From Alicyclobacillus sacchari (lineage in GTDB: Bacteria > Bacillota > Bacilli > Alicyclobacillales > Alicyclobacillaceae): a DNA stretch of 64,000 bases. The translations under genes and the position numbers were made by a program. The notes under the pieces are model-generated. The model was not told the origin of the DNA and did not search any database. It saw only the letters and a list, made by a program, of their open reading frames with translations. Below are positions 44,932-53,832 of this stretch, in pieces. The first letter of the stretch is position 1. Each line of letters begins with the position of its first letter. The DNA lies in contig NZ_SORF01000002.1 of the NCBI RefSeq assembly GCF_004366795.1, forward strand, positions 62,001 to 126,000, given 5' to 3'.

Positions 44932-46212
44932 GTGAGTAGAGAAACGAATGCGGAACTGATTTGGTTTCGTCAACATGGCGCCGTGACGCCGGCTGTGTAC
45001 GTGGGCAACAGGCGCCCGCCATTCAAAGGGGCGTGGCCGGCGTCTGCCAAGTTCGCGCATGTCGACGGCAGATGGCCAATCCTGCAGACTCTGCCGGAAG
45101 GCATCGTCTATCGGGCGCCAACTAAACTTGCGGCGAGTGGCAAGGACATTCAAATCGTGGGAGAAGTTTATGCGATTCTGGCCGGCGAGGGTAAAGATGG
45201 GTTTACCGGGGCGCGGCTCAATTTTCGCGACGTGATCGATGCGGGGCGCCAGGCAGGGGTCTTTGTGTACGTCATACCGACTACTGGTGTCACGTCGCAA
45301 GCCTTCTGGCAGGGGTATGTGCGGCTCGGCTATCGACGGTGGCTCCCCTTGCCGGTTCCGCGTCCACAAGCCGTTTACAATCGCATTCCCACACGCGCTT
45401 TGGAGGGGCGGGCGAGCACGGTACGGGCGCGGCAGACGCTCGCCGAATTGGCCATCCCCATGTACAATCCGTCCTACTTTCACAAGTCGCATATCTATGA
45501 CATGATCCGTCGGCATGGCCTGGACGGAAATCTTCCCGATACGCGCGGGAGGCTGACGCGGGACGCACTCGTGACCATGTTGAAGAGCCATCAAGCGGTG
45601 TACTTGAAACCCGCCGGCGGCAGCGTCGGGCATGGGATGATGCGCATCGACAAAGCGCCTGCCGGGTACACCATCGCGGTGCTAAAAGACGGAAGGACGT
45701 CGCATTTTGCTGCGGCAGGAGAAGACGAACTTTGGCGGCTCGTCCAACGTGAAAAGGTGCGGGGCCAGTATGTCCTGCAGGAAGCGATCCGGTTGCTTGA
45801 AGTGGACCAAAAGCCCTGTGACTTTCGCGTACTTCTGCAAAAAGCCAGAGACACTTGGCGCGTCGTTGGCTACGGTGTGCGCGTGAGTGGTAAAGGCAGG
45901 ATTACGACACACGTGCCCAACGGCGGTTCGATTGCCAACGCCAAAACCGTGCTGAGGCAAGCGTTTGGCGGCGACGCTGTGCAGGTTGAAGCCGATTTGG
46001 AGACCTTTGTTCTGCGAGCCGCGCAGGCGATCGACGCCGAATACGGTGGTCGGCTCGGCGAAATGTCGATGGATATCGGCATCGATCCCGCAGGTAAACC
46101 GTGGTTTTTTGAGGCAAATGCAAAACCTATGAAGTTTGACGAACCGCAGATTCGGGCTGCTTCACTGACGGGCGTGATCGACCGATTGCGCTACCTGGCT
46201 CGCCACCGCTGA
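44932..46212 (+). CDS. YheC/YheD-type ATP-grasp protein (cassette gene 4)
   Basis: 426 residues from the GTG at 44932, seven bases after GAGGT; an upstream ATG (44908) lies before that site. ATP-grasp active-site residues are kept: K226-PAGGSVG, DFR at 297-299, Asn330 followed by GG, Asp381 (DIGID) and E394-A-N396-A-K398. The N-terminal about 140 residues differ from those of genes 1 and 2, suggesting a different substrate or partner. It follows gene 3 by 45 bp and closes the cassette. Confidence 0.88.
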   Translation: MSRETNAELIWFRQHGAVTPAVYVGNRRPPFKGAWPASAKFAHVDGRWPILQTLPEGIVYRAPTKLAASGKDIQIVGEVYAILAGEGKDGFTGARLNFRDVIDAGRQAGVFVYVIPTTGVTSQAFWQGYVRLGYRRWLPLPVPRPQAVYNRIPTRALEGRASTVRARQTLAELAIPMYNPSYFHKSHIYDMIRRHGLDGNLPDTRGRLTRDALVTMLKSHQAVYLKPAGGSVGHGMMRIDKAPAGYTIAVLKDGRTSHFAAAGEDELWRLVQREKVRGQYVLQEAIRLLEVDQKPCDFRVLLQKARDTWRVVGYGVRVSGKGRITTHVPNGGSIANAKTVLRQAFGGDAVQVEADLETFVLRAAQAIDAEYGGRLGEMSMDIGIDPAGKPWFFEANAKPMKFDEPQIRAASLTGVIDRLRYLARHR

Positions 46213-46220
46213 TCGAACAA

Positions 46221-46236
46221 CCGCTCAAACGAGCGG
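46221..46236. terminator. Small hairpin between convergent genes
   Basis: Perfect CCGCTC-AAAC-GAGCGG stem-loop just after the last cassette gene and overlapping the end of the minus-strand gene. On the minus strand it is followed by TTGTTC. It is a weak two-way terminator at best. Confidence 0.4.
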
Positions 46237-46473
46237 CCACGGCAAGGCGAAGCGACGTTTGCCTTTTGTGATTGAGCGGATTTGGTGAAACGGTATGTAA
46301 TACCATTTGTTGTCGTACAACAGAATGGCTTGATGGGCCAGCATGATTTTGTCGATGTCCGGAAAATCGCTCGCGTACGACAACTTATCCGGTGCGACGA
46401 TCGCGCCGTCAAACCGCTCCTCCTGATACGAGGTATACACTTCGAATGTTGGGATATTCAGCTTGTCCGACAT
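46225..46473 (-). CDS. Hypothetical small protein facing the amidoligase cassette
   Basis: 82 residues from an ATG preceded by TTTGGAGGAATT, a strong ribosome-binding site. It is soluble, with many Tyr, Lys and Ile residues and a beta-rich middle (QAILLYDNKWYYIPFHQIRSITKGKRRF). The segment resembles small SH3- or Sm-like beta folds, but I do not recognise a family. It has its own promoter (46518-46546), runs toward the amidoligase cassette and is divergent from miaB. Confidence 0.75.
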   Translation of the reverse strand: MSDKLNIPTFEVYTSYQEERFDGAIVAPDKLSYASDFPDIDKIMLAHQAILLYDNKWYYIPFHQIRSITKGKRRFALPWPLV

Positions 46474-46517
46474 CGCAATTCCTCCAAATACCGTGTGAGA
46501 CCCTTACTGCTTATGGT

Positions 46518-46546
46518 ATCATGTAGGGATAGATGTGCAATGACAA
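46518..46546 (-). promoter_or_regulatory. Promoter of the 82-residue hypothetical gene
   Basis: On the minus strand: -35 TTGTCA (46541-46546), 17-bp spacer, -10 CATGAT (46518-46523), 45 bp before the start codon. Confidence 0.45.
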
Positions 46547-46576
46547 CCGAATATACTTCGGACGGAGTGTTGAACG

Positions 46577-48070
46577 GTGGAAAACTTAATTAAATTGGCG
46601 CGCGAAGGACGCTTGGAACAGGGGCTTGGCCTGACGTTTGGAAAGACGCATAGGCCCAACCAGGCCCAGCGCGTGTCGTATGACATAGAGGAACTGACAA
46701 AGAAGTACCGTGTGGGCAGCAAAGCTGACGGTTCACCGTACCGATTTCAGATTCTGACCTACGGCTGTCAGATGAACGAGCACGACACAGAGGTCATGGC
46801 TGGGCTTTTGACAGCGATGGGGTATGAAGCGGCGTCAACCGAGGCGGACGCCGACTTTATCTTGTTTAATACCTGTGCTGTGCGGGAAAACGCAGAGGAC
46901 AAGGTGTTCGGCGAAATTGGCCGCTTACGCCCTTTGAAAAACCGCAACCCTGAGCTTTTGTTTGGCCTTTGTGGCTGCATGGCACAGGAGGCGGGCGTGC
47001 AGAAGATGGTCCGCGAAAAATTCCCTTGGGTCGATCTCGTTTTTGGCACGCACAACATTCACCGCTTGCCCGCATTATTGCACGCTGCGAAGGCGTCGAC
47101 GGAGACGGTGATGGAGGTATGGGACAAGGCGCCGGAAACTGTCGAAGATTGGCCAAAGTTGCGCAAGGACAGCATTCGCGCCTGGGTGAACATTCAGTAT
47201 GGATGCAACAAGTTTTGCACGTATTGCATAGTCCCCTATACCCGCGGCGTCGAACGCAGCCGCTTACCAGAGGACATCGTCGCCGAAGTCGAGCAATTGG
47301 TTGCAGAAGGCTTTCGTGAGATCACGCTGCTCGGGCAAAATGTCAACGATTACGGCGTCGATCTGGGAACGGTCAATTTCGCACACCTGCTGCGGCGGGT
47401 CAACGAGATTCCGGGGATTGACCGCATACGGTTCACCACCTCGAATCCATGGAACTTTACCGACGAATTGATCGACGCGATTGCCGCGTCAGAGCACGTT
47501 GTGGAACACATTCATCTGCCGGTGCAGTCTGGAAATAACGACATTCTGCGCCGCATGAATCGGTCGCACACGCGCGAGTACTACCTCAAGCTTGTCGATA
47601 AGATTCGCGCCAAGATCCCGAACGTGGTCTTGACGACCGACATTATCGTCGGTTTCCCTGGGGAAACGGAAGCGCATTTTCAAGACACCTTGGCTTTGGT
47701 GCGCGAGGTCGAGTTCGACAACGCGTTTACATTCATCTATTCGCCACGCGAGAATACGCCGGCTGCCAACTTTCCGGACAACGCCACTGAGGCTGACAAA
47801 AAGGAGCGGTTGCGGCGCTTAAACGAAGTTCAGTACGAAATTAGCTTGCGCCACAATCAAGCGCTGCGAGGACAAGTGGTCGACGTGTTGGTCGAAGGTG
47901 AGAGCCGCACCAATCCCGATGTGTTGTCGGGGCGTACGCGCGGCAACCGCTTGGTGCTGTTTCCTGGCGACTTGTCGCTGCGCGGTCAACACGTGCAGGT
48001 GGAGATCACGGAACCACAGACGTTTTTGCTCAAGGGTAGGTTGGTACAAGCAGAAGAGGTGGTATCGTGA
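46577..48070 (+). CDS. miaB: tRNA-2-methylthio-N6-dimethylallyladenosine synthase MiaB
   Basis: 497 residues from a GTG. The N-terminal UPF0004 domain supplies Cys ligands in ILTYGCQMNEHDTE, FNTCAVRENAE and FGLCGCMAQE. The radical-SAM triad is CNKFCTYC near residue 212, and the C-terminal TRAM domain ends the protein. It adds the methylthio group to i6A37 in tRNAs, using the isopentenyl product of MiaA encoded 6 kb downstream. An extra N-terminal about 55 residues are typical of Firmicutes MiaB. It overlaps the next gene by 4 nt. Confidence 0.97.
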   Translation: MENLIKLAREGRLEQGLGLTFGKTHRPNQAQRVSYDIEELTKKYRVGSKADGSPYRFQILTYGCQMNEHDTEVMAGLLTAMGYEAASTEADADFILFNTCAVRENAEDKVFGEIGRLRPLKNRNPELLFGLCGCMAQEAGVQKMVREKFPWVDLVFGTHNIHRLPALLHAAKASTETVMEVWDKAPETVEDWPKLRKDSIRAWVNIQYGCNKFCTYCIVPYTRGVERSRLPEDIVAEVEQLVAEGFREITLLGQNVNDYGVDLGTVNFAHLLRRVNEIPGIDRIRFTTSNPWNFTDELIDAIAASEHVVEHIHLPVQSGNNDILRRMNRSHTREYYLKLVDKIRAKIPNVVLTTDIIVGFPGETEAHFQDTLALVREVEFDNAFTFIYSPRENTPAANFPDNATEADKKERLRRLNEVQYEISLRHNQALRGQVVDVLVEGESRTNPDVLSGRTRGNRLVLFPGDLSLRGQHVQVEITEPQTFLLKGRLVQAEEVVS

Positions 48071-48513
48071 GCGTTGTGGAAACCAAGGCGAGCCGCGCGC
48101 TGATGCTTGCGAAAGCCGATGAGATTGCAACTGCGATTGCCGATTCGGAGGAAGCTCGTCGGTTCTGGCAAGCGCGCGCGAAAATGGAGCGCCATGACGA
48201 AGCGCAAAAGCTGTTCGGCGACTTGAAACGCAAGACAAACGCCCTGCTGACGCTTCAAGAGCGGCTTGGGGAGAAACACGAGAAGTATCAGCGCATCCAG
48301 GCGGAAACGGACGCGCTGTGGGACAGGCTGGCGGAAATCCCAGTCGCACTTCAGTACAAGGCGGCTCAAGACGAGCTCAACGCTTTGCTGCAGGAAGTCA
48401 CACTGATTCTGTTGGCGCGCTTGCGAGAGCAACTCCCGGTTGAACGCGGACCGCGCCAGTGCGGGTCCGGCGGCTGTAGTGGGGGGTGCGGCGGATCGTG
48501 CGGTGTGCATTGA
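48067..48513 (+). CDS. ricA: YmcA/YlbF-family protein with cysteine-rich tail
   Basis: 148 residues from a GTG overlapping the miaB stop (GTGA). The helical core (EEARRFWQARAKMERHDEAQ, then KTNALLTLQERLG) matches the YmcA/YlbF family, members of the RicA-RicF-RicT (Y) complex. That complex carries iron-sulfur clusters and partners RNase Y. The tail, CGSGGCSGGCGGSC at about 133-146, has four Cys in a Gly-rich stretch that could bind a cluster. Position after miaB matches B. subtilis ymcA (ricA); the tail also recalls YlbF (ricF), so the exact orthologue is uncertain. Confidence 0.78.
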   Translation: MSVVETKASRALMLAKADEIATAIADSEEARRFWQARAKMERHDEAQKLFGDLKRKTNALLTLQERLGEKHEKYQRIQAETDALWDRLAEIPVALQYKAAQDELNALLQEVTLILLARLREQLPVERGPRQCGSGGCSGGCGGSCGVH

Positions 48514-48551
48514 TGTTGGCAGGTGCGGAGTCGTCCACGGGGGGAAGCTAG

Positions 48552-51176
48552 ATGAGCCTGACGCCGATGATGCGTCAATACCAGGAGATCAAGGCAACGC
48601 TCGAGGACACGTTGCTGATGTTTCGACTTGGCGACTTTTACGAACTGTTTTTCGAAGACGCCGTTGTCGCCAGCCGAGCGCTTGACATCACACTCACGGG
48701 ACGTGACGCGGGGGAAGCGGGGCGGATTCCGATGTGTGGCGTTCCGTACCATGCGTTGGAGTCTTATCTGGATCGCCTCATCGAACAAGGGTTTCGTGTG
48801 GCCATCTGCGAGCAGGTCGAGGATCCGAAGACGGCCAAGGGCCTGGTGCAGCGAGAGATCGTTCGCGTTGTCACGCCTGGGACAGCGTTATCCAATGAGC
48901 AAGCAAACCGCTTTCTGGCGTCCTTCGTGGCGCGGGACGACATGGTCGGGCTTGGGCTCGTCGATGTCGGCACCGGTGAGGTTCTCTTTGGCGAAGCCAG
49001 TTGTGGCGAGTGTGTGGAGCAGTTGCGACGCCTCGCGCCCATCGAACTGCTTGTCGCGAAAGATGTGGATCTGCCTGAGCCGCTCGCCCGTTATGTCGCG
49101 GAAGAGCAGGTGGTGGTGACGCGTCGCAGGCCCGGGGCTACAGGGTATCTTGAGCGGCAATACGCTGTCTCGCAGCCGGAGCTATTAGGCATCGGCGCCA
49201 CGTCTCTGGCGCGCAACGCCTGTGACATGGCCCTAGCCTATATCGAGGAGACGCAGAAGACGCAGCTCGCCCACCTGCAGGCGCCAAGACCTTTGTTTGA
49301 ACCGAATCACATGCTGCTGACACAGGCCTCGATTCTTCATCTCGAGTTGACGGCCACTGCGCGCGATCGCGCCCGCAAAGGATCGCTTCTCGACTTGCTC
49401 GATGAGACGGCCACAGCGGCAGGCAGTCGCCTGTTAAAATCGTGGTTGGAACGGCCACTCTGCAAGCGGATGGACATCGAGGCTCGTCACGACGCGGTCG
49501 ACTATTTCTATCAGGACCTGATTCTGCGTGAGGAGGCGCGCGAGGCGTTGCGCGGTGTCCACGACATGGCGCGGCTGTTGGCCCGCTTTTCGTTTGGCAG
49601 TGCCAATGCGCGCGATTTGCTCGCGCTCGCCCAGTCGCTCCGAGCTGCGCGCCAAGTTGTGGACATCGTCCGGACACAGGATATGCCGGCCTTACTCGTG
49701 AGACTTGTCGACGCTCTACCTGATCTGGCTCCACTCTACGAGGATGCGTTTGCCCAGTTGGTGGACGATCCGCCCGCATCGATTCGGGACGGTGGCATGT
49801 TTCGCGATGGCGTTCATCCTGAGCTCGACAGGCTCCGTTCCCTGCAGTCGTCGGGTCGCGCATGGCTGCGCGATCTCGAACAGGCGGAGCGCGAACGCAC
49901 CGGCATCAAGTCGTTGAAGGTCGGCTATAACAAGGTGTTTGGCTATTACATCGAGGTGTCGAAAGCGAATTTGGCCAGTGTGCCAGCCGAGTATGAGCGT
50001 CGGCAGACGTTGGCCGCCGCCGAGCGCTTTGTCTTGCCGGCACTCAAGGAGCGCGAGGCGGAAATCGTCTCTGCAGAGGAGCGGGCAGTTGCCTTCGAGG
50101 AAGGGTTGTTTCGGTCGTTTAGCGATCGCGTCCTCGCCGCTGGTACAGGGATTCAGCAGTGGGCCGACGCCATTGCGCAGATCGACGTGTTGGTCGGTCT
50201 CGCGCATATCGCAAGCAAGCGCCGCTACGTGCGCCCTGCGATGGACGACGCTGTCGGTCTCGACATTGAGGCGGGACGACATCCTGTCGTCGAGGCTCAC
50301 GTTGGCGCGGATTTTGTGCCTAATGATACGCTCTTGACGCCCGAGGAAAACATCATCTTGCTGACGGGACCGAATATGGGCGGTAAGAGCACATATATGC
50401 GGCAAACGGCGGTCATTTGCGTGATCGCACAAATGGGCGGTTTTGTGCCTGCATCGCGAGCCCGAATTGGCATTGTCGACAAGCTGTTCACGCGTATCGG
50501 TGCATCCGACGATCTCGGCCGCGGACAAAGCACTTTTATGGTCGAAATGACGGAGCTTGCCGAGATTCTCCGCCTTGCCACGGGACGTAGTCTCGTTCTC
50601 CTCGATGAGATCGGCCGCGGTACGTCGACCTACGATGGCCTGTCGATTGCCGAGGCCGTGCTTGAGGATCTCGCGACCCGTTCAGATCGTCCATTGACGA
50701 TGTTTGCCACGCATTATCACGAACTGATTCGGTTTTCCGAACAATTTGCCTGTGTTCGTAACCAATCGCTGGCGGTCGAGGAGACGGGCGGTGACATTCG
50801 CTTCTTGCACACGGTAATACTACGCCCGTCGGATCGCAGCTATGGCATTCAAGTGGCGCGACTGGCCGGCTTGCCCAGCCACGTCATCGAAAGAGCGCAG
50901 GAATTGCTGCTTGCACGTGAGAACTGGCAAGTCGAGATGGACCACCAGACGCGGGAAACGGCTGCAACCGCCCCGTGTGAGTGGATACATGAGGGTGAGC
51001 CGGGGCGAGGCGGCGGTGGTTCCGATCTCGCTTTGTTCGCAGGTCCGTACCGTGCGTTTGCCGAATGGCTGGCAGGTCAAGATGTGATGCGGATGACGCC
51101 GCTTGATGCGATGAACCAGCTCTACCAGGCGATTGAGAAAGCGAGGGAACTCATCAAGTGGGACACATCCAACTGA
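48552..51176 (+). CDS. mutS: DNA mismatch repair protein MutS
   Basis: 874 residues from an ATG with GGGGGGAA upstream. The mismatch-reading motif is in GDFYELFFEDAV near residue 27 (F-x-E). The C-terminal ATPase has Walker A GPNMGGKSTYM near 612 and the Walker B/signature stretch LVLLDEIGRGTSTYDG. MutS recognises mispairs and loops and recruits MutL. It is the first gene of mutS-mutL-methyltransferase-miaA-hfq and overlaps mutL by 19 nt. Confidence 0.99.
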   Translation: MSLTPMMRQYQEIKATLEDTLLMFRLGDFYELFFEDAVVASRALDITLTGRDAGEAGRIPMCGVPYHALESYLDRLIEQGFRVAICEQVEDPKTAKGLVQREIVRVVTPGTALSNEQANRFLASFVARDDMVGLGLVDVGTGEVLFGEASCGECVEQLRRLAPIELLVAKDVDLPEPLARYVAEEQVVVTRRRPGATGYLERQYAVSQPELLGIGATSLARNACDMALAYIEETQKTQLAHLQAPRPLFEPNHMLLTQASILHLELTATARDRARKGSLLDLLDETATAAGSRLLKSWLERPLCKRMDIEARHDAVDYFYQDLILREEAREALRGVHDMARLLARFSFGSANARDLLALAQSLRAARQVVDIVRTQDMPALLVRLVDALPDLAPLYEDAFAQLVDDPPASIRDGGMFRDGVHPELDRLRSLQSSGRAWLRDLEQAERERTGIKSLKVGYNKVFGYYIEVSKANLASVPAEYERRQTLAAAERFVLPALKEREAEIVSAEERAVAFEEGLFRSFSDRVLAAGTGIQQWADAIAQIDVLVGLAHIASKRRYVRPAMDDAVGLDIEAGRHPVVEAHVGADFVPNDTLLTPEENIILLTGPNMGGKSTYMRQTAVICVIAQMGGFVPASRARIGIVDKLFTRIGASDDLGRGQSTFMVEMTELAEILRLATGRSLVLLDEIGRGTSTYDGLSIAEAVLEDLATRSDRPLTMFATHYHELIRFSEQFACVRNQSLAVEETGGDIRFLHTVILRPSDRSYGIQVARLAGLPSHVIERAQELLLARENWQVEMDHQTRETAATAPCEWIHEGEPGRGGGGSDLALFAGPYRAFAEWLAGQDVMRMTPLDAMNQLYQAIEKARELIKWDTSN

Positions 51177-53026
51177 TGTCTGCGGCGCTCGCCAATCAAA
51201 TTGCGGCTGGCGAGGTGGTCGTGCGCCCCGCTTCATGTGTCAAGGAATTGATTGAAAACAGCCTCGACGCCAGGGCGCGAGCGATTCAGGTGCATCTTCG
51301 CGAAGGTGGAATTGCGGAAATCGTCGTGATCGACGACGGTCAAGGTATGGACGAACAGGATGCCGCCCTCGCGTTTCGCCGGCACGCGACAAGCAAAGTC
51401 TACGAGCCGCGGGATCTCGTCCGCATCCGCACACTCGGATTTCGCGGCGAGGCGTTGGCTTCGATCGCGGCGGTGGCGCGTGTGCGCTTGACGACGCGCG
51501 CGGTTGGCGCCGAGACGGCTGTACGTGTCGCCGTCGACGGTGGCGAGATGGGGCCGCTGGAAACGGTCGGGGCACCGGTGGGAACGCGGATTGAAGTGCG
51601 CGATTTGTTCTACAACACACCGGCCAGATTGAAGTACTTGCGCACCGTGCAAACGGAACAGGCTAGATCCGTGGAAGTGGTGCAGCAGGCGGCGTTGTCT
51701 CGACCGGATGTCGCGTTTTCCTGCCAGACGGAGCATCATGTGTTGTTCCAGACGCCTGGCAATGGGGATGTGCGGACGGTGCTTGCCGCTTTGTACGGAG
51801 TCGGCGAGGCGAAGCAGTTGCTCGAACTTTCCGCGGCATCGAACGATTATCGCGTCCATGGATTGATTGGTCGGCCGACTCAAGCCCGATCCTCCCGGGG
51901 ATACGCGCATCTCTTCGTCAATGGCCGCCCCATCCGCCATCCAGGGATTCATCAGGCCGTCATACAAGGCTATCAAAATCGTCTTATGGTGGGGAAACAT
52001 CCGATGTATGCGCTGTATGTCGAGATGGATCCGAGCCTGGTCGACGTCAATGTCCACCCCCACAAAGCAGAAGTGCGCTTTAGCGAAGAGCAGGATGTGG
52101 CGCGTTTGGTCAGTCAGGCCGTGGCTGCGGCACTGGATGGTACCCTGCTCGCCGCGACACCGGTTCGTACGCGCCAGCCGCACGCGACCACGGTGCAGCC
52201 TCTTGCTTTAGACTGGCGGGGCGCAAGGGACGGACAAGTGACACCGGCAAACACGTCGCCCATGCCTGCGCCTGCCGACAAGGCGGTTCGCGAGGGCTTG
52301 ACGGAGATGTACCGCACGGGCGAGCCCGCGAGGAGCAGCGGTCGCCCAGAGCCAACGAAGGCGCAGTTTGCCGACGAGTCCGCCACTCCGGCACACCATG
52401 TGTCATCAGGGGATGTGGAGCCGACCGATCGCGACGGGTGGCCAGCAGACTGGTCGTTACGCCCCATTGGCCAGGCTCTAGGGATGTACATTCTTGCAGA
52501 TGACGGCGAATCGCTCTATATCATCGATCAGCACGCCGCCCACGAACGCGTGCTGTACGAGGACTTTTCGCGCAAGTTGCGCGAGCGGGGCGTCTTTGCG
52601 ATGCCCTTGTTGGCACCCCTTGAATTAACTCTGTCGCCCGTTGCATTTGCGCGTGCCATGGCGGTACAGCAAGAACTGGCTGACATGGGGTTGACATATG
52701 AGCCATTTGGCGCTCAGCAGATTGTGATTCGGGCGGTGCCGGACATATGGCAAGGGCTCGACGTCGAGCGCTTGGCGGTCGACGTCTTCGACGACCTGCA
52801 AGCGCTCAAAGGAGACAGCGTGATCGAACAGATGCGCCTTTGTGTCGCGACGCGCGCGTGCAAAGCGGCCGTGAAGGCGAATTGGACGCTGTCGCCCCCT
52901 GAAATGGAAGCTCTCTGCAGATCGTTGGTCAAATGCCAAGATCCGTTTCACTGCCCGCATGGTCGTCCCATCTTTGTGCGCATGACCAACGGCGAATTGG
53001 AGCGCGCATTTCGGAGGATTGTCTGA
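51158..53026 (+). CDS. mutL: DNA mismatch repair protein MutL
   Basis: 622 residues from the GTG at 51158, inside the end of mutS. The N-terminal GHKL ATPase shows NQIAAGEVV and KELIENSLDA near 12-36, DDGQGMD near 61 and GFRGEAL. After a variable linker (about 330-430) the C-terminal domain carries the endonuclease motif DQHAAHERVLYE near 460 and CPHGRPIFVR near the end. Such MutL proteins nick DNA themselves, as expected in bacteria without MutH. Confidence 0.98.
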   Translation: MGHIQLMSAALANQIAAGEVVVRPASCVKELIENSLDARARAIQVHLREGGIAEIVVIDDGQGMDEQDAALAFRRHATSKVYEPRDLVRIRTLGFRGEALASIAAVARVRLTTRAVGAETAVRVAVDGGEMGPLETVGAPVGTRIEVRDLFYNTPARLKYLRTVQTEQARSVEVVQQAALSRPDVAFSCQTEHHVLFQTPGNGDVRTVLAALYGVGEAKQLLELSAASNDYRVHGLIGRPTQARSSRGYAHLFVNGRPIRHPGIHQAVIQGYQNRLMVGKHPMYALYVEMDPSLVDVNVHPHKAEVRFSEEQDVARLVSQAVAAALDGTLLAATPVRTRQPHATTVQPLALDWRGARDGQVTPANTSPMPAPADKAVREGLTEMYRTGEPARSSGRPEPTKAQFADESATPAHHVSSGDVEPTDRDGWPADWSLRPIGQALGMYILADDGESLYIIDQHAAHERVLYEDFSRKLRERGVFAMPLLAPLELTLSPVAFARAMAVQQELADMGLTYEPFGAQQIVIRAVPDIWQGLDVERLAVDVFDDLQALKGDSVIEQMRLCVATRACKAAVKANWTLSPPEMEALCRSLVKCQDPFHCPHGRPIFVRMTNGELERAFRRIV

Positions 53027-53832
53027 TGGCCATGTGGGAGGTCGAGTTGCTTTCGCAGACTGTCGTGACCACGCCTCGCAATCCAGTTCCTTGGCAGCTG
53101 GACAGGGCCAGGGAGCTTGCCCACCTTTTTGGGGTGCCGTTTATGCAGCGTGGCGACAGCAGCCTCTACCAGTTGCTCGAACGCTTCACGTGCGTGGTTG
53201 CGGTGGCGGATCCTGCGCGCATCCACATGCGCGGCTCTGACCATCCGCTGTTCTTTCACCCGAGCATGGCGGCACAGCGGCTGGATCGGATCCATCGGCG
53301 TGGTGAACCAGATCGCTTGTTGCGTGTGGCTGACGTGCGGTCTGGCGACGTGATCGTCGACGGGACGTTGGGACTTGCCAGCGATGCCGTCGTATTCGCC
53401 GATGCGGTTGGAATGACGGGGCAGGTCATTGGCATTGAGCGATCCGCACTTGTGGCAAGGCTTATGCGCGCCGTCCAGCGCTTTGGATGTAAGGAATACT
53501 CCGACGCAGCCGATTTGCTCCGGCGCATCGAGGTGCTGGAGTGCGATCATCTCGCCTGGCTTCAAGAACAGCCCGATGACAGCGTCGATGTGCTGTATTT
53601 CGATCCGATGTTTCGCCAACCAGCCGAGGATTCCCCATCGATCGCGCCGCTTCGTCAGGCGGCTTCGCCACAGCCCTTGCGCGCTGGGGTCATCGCCGAG
53701 GCTCGTCGCGTCGCCCGACGCGCGGTGGTCGTCAAGGAACGTCCGCAGTCCGGCGTGTTTGAGCAGTTTGGGCTGACGCCGGATCGACCGCGCAGCCCGT
53801 TCGCATATGGCGTGTGGAGGAAGTACATATGA
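53026..53832 (+). CDS. Class I SAM-dependent methyltransferase, RsmJ-like
   Basis: 268 residues from the ATG overlapping the mutL stop (TGATG), GGAGG nine bases upstream. A Rossmann methyltransferase core is visible: VIVDGTLGLASDAVVFA near 102 (SAM-binding strand), then VDVLYFDPMFRQP near 187, where DPMF resembles the catalytic strand of the RsmJ/DUF548 group. RsmJ methylates a guanine of 16S rRNA; whether this protein has the same target is unproven. The same gene often precedes miaA in Firmicutes. It overlaps miaA by 4 nt. Confidence 0.82.
   Translation: MAMWEVELLSQTVVTTPRNPVPWQLDRARELAHLFGVPFMQRGDSSLYQLLERFTCVVAVADPARIHMRGSDHPLFFHPSMAAQRLDRIHRRGEPDRLLRVADVRSGDVIVDGTLGLASDAVVFADAVGMTGQVIGIERSALVARLMRAVQRFGCKEYSDAADLLRRIEVLECDHLAWLQEQPDDSVDVLYFDPMFRQPAEDSPSIAPLRQAASPQPLRAGVIAEARRVARRAVVVKERPQSGVFEQFGLTPDRPRSPFAYGVWRKYI

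Noticed and set aside
40882-46212. The cassette as a recently acquired mobile island
   Set aside because: No transposase, integrase, flanking repeat or tRNA junction is seen, and base composition looks like its neighbours.
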